From Panicum virgatum (Eukaryota > Streptophyta > Magnoliopsida > Poales > Poaceae): DNA of 64,000 bases. The notes beneath the pieces were generated by a model, which was not told where the DNA came from, did not search any database, and saw only the letters and a list, made by a program, of their open reading frames with translations. The stretch spans positions 55,737,339 to 55,801,338 of the forward strand of contig NC_053143.1 in the NCBI RefSeq assembly GCF_016808335.1, read 5' to 3'. Below, one piece after another: positions 57,401 to 64,000 of this stretch; position 1 is the first letter of the stretch; each line of letters opens with the position of its first letter. The position numbers and the translations under genes are program-made.

Positions 57401-58839
57401 GTTGAGCTTCTAACGCACTGTTTGCTGACGTCATTACACCGGTGTTTTGCTCCGATGCATCACCGGTTCATCCGGTGCTGAAGAATCTTCTTCTGGACAC
57501 TTTACATCGTCTCTGGAACATAGTATGCCCAATGCACCGATGCCTTTCGTGGATCCGTCGGTTCAACCGGTGCCTCACAGGCTTGCATCAAAAGTTAGGC
57601 CATCGGATCATCCGACAACCATCGGATGCACCGATGCCTATAGCATCGGTTCTTCCGGTGCTACTGAAGTATCTTTGTCTTGATTTCTTTGACTTGGATT
57701 TCGTCACGGTCTCTTCACGGTCTCTTCAATTCCTTTGGACTTGGTTAGCGGAACCACCGTAGGGGCGGTCCTTCGGGCCTTGCTATGCCTATTTACTTCA
57801 TCCCTGGGATCTAGAAATGTTCACTTAATAAAAGTATTAATCCCATTGATTGCGTTGTTAATCGATCACCAAAAACACTCGAAATGGCATAAATGGTGCC
57901 ATGTTCGTTTCAGTTCCTCAGCCCCGTTGAAGACGTCGTCGTCCACGAGTGGTGCGGACCGTGGTTCTAGTGTGGGCATTTCCCGTGCACCCTCGTCATC
58001 TTTGAGGGGAGTCGAGGCACGGGAGAAAAGCCCCTAGTACGTTGCAGCAGCGTTACGAAGCCCGTGAGGGATCCGGGACGCAGCCCGACCCTCTCTACAG
58101 TCTGAATCAGGGCGCCTCCTGCCCTTCATTGAAGGTGAGGGAGTGGCTTGAAGGTGAGGGAGTGGCTGCCCAAGCCAGAAGGGTCACTGGAGCTGGTGCC
58201 TGCAGTGCCCTGGGACGGGTGTCTTGGCGAGGCCTCTACTCCGGAGGGGGGGGTGCCCGACTGATGTGCTCCTCGCCGCCCTCTTGAGGAAGAGGTGGCT
58301 GAGGGAGTGGATGATGAAGAGTGTCGTGCCAAGGACGGCAAGCTACCCGATGAGGGAGGCAAGGTTGAGGTAGATCCGCCCCGAGTTGGAGTCAAGGTGG
58401 GCCAATGCGAACCTGATCCATTGTGGACGCGGCCAGCCCACTGTGCCTCTCTCTCCTGACAGATCAGAGTCCAGAACGAGGTCGGGGAGGTGGGAAGCGG
58501 CGTGCGTCGAGTCGGCGAGGTCGCGGCAGATGTTGAAGCAGGTCGTCGTGGGCCCGAGCCAGGTTGGCCCGAAGCTATCCTCGGTGGGCCCATGTGCGGT
58601 GAGGCAGGTGAGGCAGGAGCAGTCCTGACGATGGATCCAGGCGCCAGGACTCGAGGACGAGTCGGCGTAGCAGGTGCCGACGCAGTTGTCGACTGGAGCA
58701 GGGCCGCAGTCGAGATAGATCTCGCCACAGGGGTCGCCGAAGGCTGTTGTTGAGTCGGGTTCGAGATGAACGAGATAGATCCAAAACAGATCATCTCGCC
58801 GGGAGCGAAGTTGAGGGCGTTGTTGAAGAGGTTGGCCAT
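54420..58839 (-). pseudogene. Tat gag, split by solo LTR copy 2
   Basis: Start ATG 58839 (MANLFNNALNFAPGEMICF), 48 bases past the LTR, typical of RIRE2-like gag. A long low-complexity Ser/Pro/Ala-rich N-terminal region (to about 58126) is followed, after the solo LTR (56503-57912), by further linker, then the gag core at 55359-54730: FKVSNVDKYKPKQDPSGWLA, AGASEDVMTAYLLIMLGQDA, WFQTMRNRIPDITEVAVIDD and SEQLLRKADQYITADERARD. A zinc-knuckle-like CPYHKDMHHTLRNC lies near 54600. Frames change at several points (about 55160 and 54730). It would build the particle and bind RNA. Confidence 0.82.
56503..57912 (-). mobile_element. Solo LTR, family X, copy 2
   Basis: Reverse-oriented relative of 44454-45934: TGAAAGTGATCGG...ATGTTCGTTTCA on the plus strand, TSD GTTCC (56498-56502, 57913-57917). 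1410 bases. The region 57330-57660 carries the same CATCGGTTCATCCGGTG-type words as copy 1. Confidence 0.9.
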
Positions 58840-58867
58840 GGAGTTAACTTGGTGTCGATGTCGTCGC

Positions 58868-58885
58868 CCCCTACCTGGCGCACCA
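58868..58885 (-). promoter_or_regulatory. Primer binding site of the Tat element
   Basis: The minus strand reads TGGTGCGCCAGGTAGGGG two bases inside the 5' LTR end. This differs from the initiator-Met site of the chromovirus; I do not assign the tRNA. Confidence 0.75.
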
Positions 58886-58887
58886 AC

Positions 58888-59497
58888 TGTCGGGGTTTTG
58901 TACCGGCAGTGCACCACGGGATGCCTCATGTAGTGCTTTTGGTGGTCGGCGAAATTGACCGTAGCTTGATGGTTTGCACGGAACGCAACAAGACACGAGG
59001 TTTATATAGGTTCTGGCCGCCGGAAAGCGTAACACCCTACCTCCTGTTTGTGGCGATATTGTATTTGCTAGGAGTTTGAGGTTACAATGAGTGCTAGGGC
59101 TTTGGTACGTGATGGTGCGAGAGAGGAATTAGAGAGAGATGTAGGGGCCCCTCACCCGCCTTATATAGGATGACGGGTTCTTGGGTTACAAGTCAGGTTT
59201 CCTTCTAAATCTCCTAGTCGGTTTTGATTACAACAGATCGCATAGAATCTGCAAGCATATCTTTCCTTCCTTCGAGCCCTGCATGATCCGGAGTTCGAAT
59301 CCGAGTCAAGCACGCTTCAGTGCTTTCCTAAATCAGGACTACTTTGCCTTGATTGCCAAGTTCTCCTTGCCGTCACCACCTTTGTGCCTAAATCGGTCGT
59401 CCGGCCCATGAAATCAACCGCCCGACCTCTTTGGTCCCTCTAATGGCCCACATCTTGAATCCTCGCCATGAGGAGCCAGGGGAGACCACCCCCCACA
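58888..59497 (-). repeat. 5' LTR of the Tat element
   Basis: Plus strand TGTCGGGGTTTTG...CCCCCCACA. Pairs with 41086-41694. TATA box TATATAAGG on the minus strand at 59159-59167. Confidence 0.92.
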
Positions 59498-59502
59498 CCT
59501 CC

Positions 59503-62145
59503 CCCAAGCCACGCCGATCGCCAGCAAGCCCTCGTCCTCATCCCGGACCGCCTCCACGCCGGCGGCTGCACATCGCCCCAACCCCGGCCCGTGGCGCCCC
59601 CGACCCAACTGGATCGGAAACCGGCGAGCCATCCTCCTCACCGCTGTGGATCGCCTCCGCCGGCCACAGTCCTCCACGTGGATCACCTCCACGCGCCGGC
59701 CATCCTTGTCCACGTCCAACATCATTATCTCCATTCTCCACAACCAGGTAAGAAGATGCATTATCTAAATTTACATGAGGTTATTATTCATCTGTATTTG
59801 AGGACTTAGCATGAAAAACTAGCGTTCCGGCCGGGCTGCATGATCTGAATTTAGGTAGCCTTGTCTATAGGGCCAAGTAATTTATACCAAGTAGATTAGA
59901 CTTTTTGTAACGACAAAAAAAATCTAGGTACATGAATAGGACTTTTCAACCTGAGAGGACAGTCGCATGAAATCTTTTTCAATTTCACTCTAGGACGTAT
60001 CTGCCGCACGAACTCTTGGTGCCAATTCTTGGTTCAACTGAGTGGACGTGCTGGCAGGTTGTTGGTGTGATGATTTGATTCTACTGTATTTTATTTTACA
60101 TTGGGTAATTTTTTAAAGTTGTAGGAAAAGAGTGCCTCAATGTTCATCTTTTCGTTAATTAAGTAATGTATTAATTTCTTGATGTCCATCATATTGCAGA
60201 ACAGAGCTAACAAACACTCAAGTGATGCATGGTTTCCTTTATAAGGTCAGATCATAATACTTGTTTATGCAAGGAACTCCAATTCATTTTATTCGGAACG
60301 TGTCACTGTTTTATCAGTGTAGCGCCTTTTCGGTGTTAACATACTTAGAACTTACCTGTCTAGAACTTCTATTTTCATGGTTCAAAAAATTCAGAACTGC
60401 TTACCGCTCTTTTCTCCTTGTTTGACCGGATTGGCTTTCAAAGCGCAAGAAAAAAATTCGTTAAAAATATGTCTCTTGAAAGTGTGCACACTGCTATGGT
60501 AGAAGCTTATGTAGAGTACTATTACCATTTTGATGTGATCTACAAGTTCCCATCAGATAGCATTACTGCTCTTATGTGTCAAAGTTGATTTGATTAATTC
60601 TTGATTTTGTGGTTTTGGATTACCCTGCTTAGTCTTGATGATGCAAATTATGTCGATTTTACAGTTTGGACCAGTGAAGTAACAATAAATTGGAGTTCGG
60701 TTTCCAGTCTACATGCTGAGATCGTCAGTACAGTAAGCCTTTTCTCTCGCCCATGCATGTCAATTTCAGAAACTCGAATATTCATTTTATCCAGATCGTC
60801 AAAACTTGTACATAGGACCCAGGGCACCCGTAACCGTGCTCAACCTATGCAACGGGCATGTGTTTGGTTGCTAGATTATCTACAACCCAGCCCAACCCAT
60901 ATGTTGTTTGGTTGACCACACCATCGCTCTTTGCCTGCTGCCGCACTCACATCACATGTGAGATCAGCACTTAAACCGCAAGAGCAAGGCTCCAGAGAAA
61001 TGGAAAAATTTTCTGGCACAAAAAAAGTGGTTTGGATAAAACTTGGCATGTTGGGACAAACTTTCTTGTCAACGAGTCCCTTTCCAATTAGTAGAGGAAA
61101 AATGCAATCCTCTTAGTTATTTGCTAAATAGTAGCAGGAGGTGGACACACTCAAATGAAAATTATACCATGAAAGTAATTTTAGCTTGATTATGTATAAT
61201 GTAACTTTGAGACTATATTAAACGAAAAGCCATTTAGGCCCACAAAGCAACATAAACCTGAGTGTGCACTGAGTGTGCACTGATCATAATGCGATTAGCA
61301 GCAGCTGATGGTTACTTTAATTTGAGTTGTGTTTCCATATATTGATTTAGATATATAGAAACGCCCAATACAGATAGAGGTTCAATGAAATTGGTGCAAC
61401 AATATGGTAAAACATCATTTAAAATATTGTGTCAGAAAGCAACGGTGAGTTGCACCCCTATCCTTTCGGGTTTAATGACTAACTAGTATATGCATTGCTA
61501 TGATAGCTTAAAATTTGTCACAAAATAGTGTTGCAAAATAACAGTGGATGATCTAATTGATGGCTTTTTTGCACTTGACAAACAATAGTCACATCCAATG
61601 GAAGATGTTGATCCCATAATATACATAACATTATCACATGACTAAACAAAATGACATATTCTAGGAACTTCATCCACAAACTTAGATATACAAATAATCC
61701 AAGCCTGAATAAATATCCTCGCAAATATGTACCTATCTAATTTTTTTCTTTGCTGAGGGTAAGATATGTCTAACATTTTTAGGCATAATAAATCGGCATG
61801 AAATTATGCCGTAGGGTCTTGCCATACCGTGCAACAGTAGGCATTAGGGGATGAATATTTTGTCAATGCTATTTGTTATAAATGCAAGAAGATTTGTCCA
61901 TGCAACAAAAATAGTATACTCACCATACATGGTTGCATTTTTAGACCACTGTCCCACCACAACATCATTTGCATAACAACGTGGCTAGTGTTAAGACTGC
62001 ACGCAAAATATGTGCCAACTATGTTATGGTATGGAAACATAGACATACATCTTTCGAATAGAAGCATTATAAGAAGTACCCTTTGAGTCGATTGGCATAT
62101 CAATCCGAATTATATGTCACCACTCAAAAACATTATGTAACCATC
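59503..62145. other. Unrecognised host-like region, possible 5' exon at its left end
   Basis: 59503-59750 is GC-rich and ends CACAACCAG followed by GTAAGAAG, a good plant splice donor; AT-rich intron-like sequence follows. This looks like a non-coding first exon whose upstream side was split off by the Tat insertion (GC-rich DNA at 40660-41080). From 59760 to 62145 I find no convincing coding exon; 60815-60915 contains TGTTTGGTTG words in both halves, perhaps a decayed MITE. Confidence 0.35.
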
Positions 62146-62973
62146 CACTACAGGAAAAGCATAAATTTTCGTGGGCCTAAATTTTTTCGTGGGCCGGCCC
62201 ACGTAAAAACTACAAGAATTTTCGTGGGCCGCCAAACCGACGAAAAACATGAGCTTTTTTCGTGGGCCAGGAAGGTAGCCCACGAAAAAAACGTTTTTTC
62301 GTGGGTCTGTCACAGGCCGACGAAAAAATTTGGCCCGGGAGCTGCTCTTTTTTGTGGACCGCCAGGGGGGCCGACGAAAATCACATTTTTGGTGGGTCAC
62401 CTGGCGGCCGACAAAAAATGGGGTGCCTTTAGGGCCGCCTAGGCACCCCGTTCGAACCTTAATTCCCACGCACTCGTTAACCCCCGGCCGCCACCCCACA
62501 CACGCTGCCGCACCATCCTGGCCGCCACTCCCGACGCCGCCGTGCCGTCACCCCCGAAGCCGACAGACGCACCAACAACCGATGCCCTCGCCTCAGCCGC
62601 CGGCTGCCCCCGACGCCCTCGCCAGCACCGGCCCCGCCACCCGCGGCCGTATCTCCGCCGGCCCGCCACCCCCGATGCCCTCGCCTCCACCGCCGGCCGC
62701 CCCCAACGCCCTCGCCAGCGCTAGCCCCGCCACCCGCAGCCGTATCTCTGCCGGCCCGCCGCTCCCGCCGGCACGGCCGCGTCCCGCGCGCCGCCCGGGC
62801 GCCAGCCGCGGCTCTGCGACCCCTGGCCGCCGGCCCCTGGGCACCACCGCCCACTCCGCTGTCGGCCGCCTGTGCCTCCACTGCCCAGGATCCCGCGGCC
62901 CCGACGCCCCTGCCGCCCACGGGCCGCCCTGATGCCACCGGCCGCCTGCCCCTGCCCTGGGCGCCTTCGGCCC
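62146..62973 (+). mobile_element. Left end of a third CACTA element (TTTTCGTGGGC family)
   Basis: Starts CACTACAGGAAAAGCATAAA, with TTTTCGTGGGCC/GGCCCACGAAAA repeated about eight times to 62420, then a GC-rich Pro/Ala-coding-like block. It is cut by an LTR that begins at 62974; the right end is outside the window. Confidence 0.72.
62608..62790. repeat. About 96-bp tandem duplication, GC-rich
   Basis: GACGCCCTCGCCAGC to GCCGGCCCGCC occurs twice in tandem (starting near 62610 and 62706). The open frames over it are composition-driven. Confidence 0.75.
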
Positions 62974-64000
62974 TGTTGACACTCCTTAGAGCCCCAATTT
63001 ATGTACCGCAAGCACACGGATCGTGGGAGCTTTTCCCTTAGAGTACTCCCCCAAGGTTTATCATCCGTGGATCGGAAGCGAACCGACTATGGTTTACCAT
63101 CTAATCTATCGAACCTATCCTAAACATGAAGCGAAGATTGCATATAAACTGAACACTTGATAGATATGAATGAAGCATAAGTATTCATCACACCCACAAC
63201 CGTAGATGAGATAACTCAACCAAGGAGTTAGGGCCTATCGTCTCTAGGTACAGTTCTAGTCAAAAAGGTGATCAAAACATAGATTGCATCTCAACTAAAG
63301 GTACACGAAATCATCTCTCAGAAAAGGCGGCTCGCAAGCAGCCTACTTTCCAAAGGTCGCCGGTGCGAGGTGCATGTTAAAGCCTAAGATTTCCCAAAGT
63401 TTTACCCCAAACGCACACCAAGTGCTCTTAATCGAAGCTCCTCCTCTTGGTGGCCGCGCAACGACGCCCATGGTACTCGCCATCGATCCTATTCCACATC
63501 ATGTCGTTGCTAGAATTTTTCCCTCCGCCATGCTGTCACCACACCAGGGTAATCAACCAACTAGCTAAAACACGCTACCTCAAAGTATCCGCAAGATATA
63601 GACTAATCACCACAAATAGATCTGATCTTACTATGAACACAAGGATGCATCACATATGAGAAAGAAAGCATGCATTGAAGTAGACCAAAGTCGAGACAAC
63701 TAGAATAAAGAGTAGATTGATATCGCCATCGTGTGTGTACATACCCCGACGAATGTTGGGGATAACTCCTGAACTCCACCATGGCACAACCTCGCAGGGA
63801 GGCCATGGCGGCTAGTGGTGGCCTAAGCCATCTCCTAGGTACTCTCGAAGACTCGCGGCGGCCGTCAGCCTCCTCTGGTCTTGGCCCTAGGTTTTCGTCG
63901 AGTTCTGGGTGGATGGATGCCGCGAGTTGAATAAGGTGCGAGCTATTTATAAGCCGAGGAAGCCACCGGTCGAAGGGGAGGCCGAACCGCCTCGGAAACA
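62974..64000 (+). mobile_element. LTR of a further retrotransposon, continuing past the window
   Basis: Begins TGTTGACACTCCTTAGAGCC followed by ACCGCAAGCACACGGAT, a start I associate with grass LTRs. A TATA-like TATTTATAAG lies at 63944-63953. No coding frame. Without the other end, family and target duplication are open. Confidence 0.5.
63944..63953 (+). promoter_or_regulatory. TATA box of the right-edge LTR
   Basis: TATTTATAAG about 970 bases into the LTR, after a GC-rich stretch; direction agrees with the TG start at 62974. Confidence 0.45.

Larger units (their letters stand above)
41086..59497 (-). mobile_element. Complete Tat-lineage (RIRE2-like) LTR retrotransposon, 18.4 kb with insertions
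   Basis: Two LTRs of about 610 bases (41086-41694 and 58888-59497) are flanked by TSD CCTCC (41081-41085, 59498-59502). Minus-strand order: 5' LTR, primer site, gag, protease, RT, RNase H, second (archaeal-type) RNase H, integrase, 90-bp tandem repeats, then two genes in the opposite orientation, then polypurine tract and 3' LTR. Dual RNase H and antisense ORFs are marks of the Tat lineage. Insertions inside it: solo LTRs at 44454-45934 and 56503-57912, a CACTA MITE at 45980, a CACTA-like segment near 47533 and a hAT at 52664. 41713-42134 and 42790-43470 are spacers where I see nothing beyond promoter-like sequence. Confidence 0.92.

Noticed and set aside
62330..63017. Pro/Ala-rich 200-codon frame and mirror frames
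   Set aside because: GC-rich duplication inside a CACTA end; all frames open by composition.

Overview
The window is plant nuclear DNA from a grass (Poaceae, probably panicoid). The evidence is the set of families present: a CACTA element with TTTGCCGTGTG subterminal repeats, Tat/RIRE2-like Ty3 elements carrying an antisense gene, a Tekay/Del-type chromovirus with very long LTRs, an Angela-like copia LTR, a Stowaway-like MITE, a Tourist-like MITE, and a DUF4220/DUF594 gene relic, a family I associate with grasses. Species cannot be read from the sequence. No intact host gene is visible. The region is a stack of nested mobile elements, and almost every coding region is broken.

Layout. 0.7-5.0 kb: 3' part of a Tat-lineage LTR retrotransposon (+) with its antisense gene and 3' LTR. 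5.57-12.54 kb: complete CACTA transposon (TSD CAC) inside the coding region of a DUF594-family pseudogene that resumes at 12.5-13.7 kb. 13.8-14.8 kb: small Helitron inside a Stowaway-like MITE. 15.1-16.07 kb: LINE endonuclease scrap cut by a second CACTA end. 16.08-38.66 kb: chromovirus on the minus strand, bounded by TSD GTACA, with three LTRs and two gag copies; it holds two gypsy solo LTRs (18.7-21.5 and 29.6-33.4 kb) and a copia solo LTR (23.5-24.9 kb). 38.7-41.08 kb: mostly unrecognised, with a Tourist-like MITE. 41.09-59.50 kb: complete Tat-lineage element on the minus strand (TSD CCTCC) with gag-PR-RT-RH-aRH-INT and antisense genes, itself hit by two copies of one solo LTR, a foldback CACTA MITE with a tRNA-like segment, and a hAT element inside RT. 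59.5-62.1 kb: unrecognised, starting with a possible 5' exon. 62.1 kb to the end: another CACTA end and the start of an LTR that leaves the window.

How the parts relate. Target-site duplications give the order: each nested element is younger than its host. Both Tat elements carry the same antisense gene with two short GT-AG introns at corresponding places; such introns cannot be spliced from the sense genomic RNA, so they survive retrotransposition. The chromovirus carries a 108-nt GT-AG intron in gag on the sense strand in both gag copies, so its packaged RNA must have escaped splicing. Many disabling changes are stop codons explained by C-to-T or G-to-A changes, as expected for methylated, silenced DNA.

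Limits: everything is read by eye. Element family names are by recognition of motifs, divergence values are not computed, and intron calls rest on splice consensus plus frame restoration.
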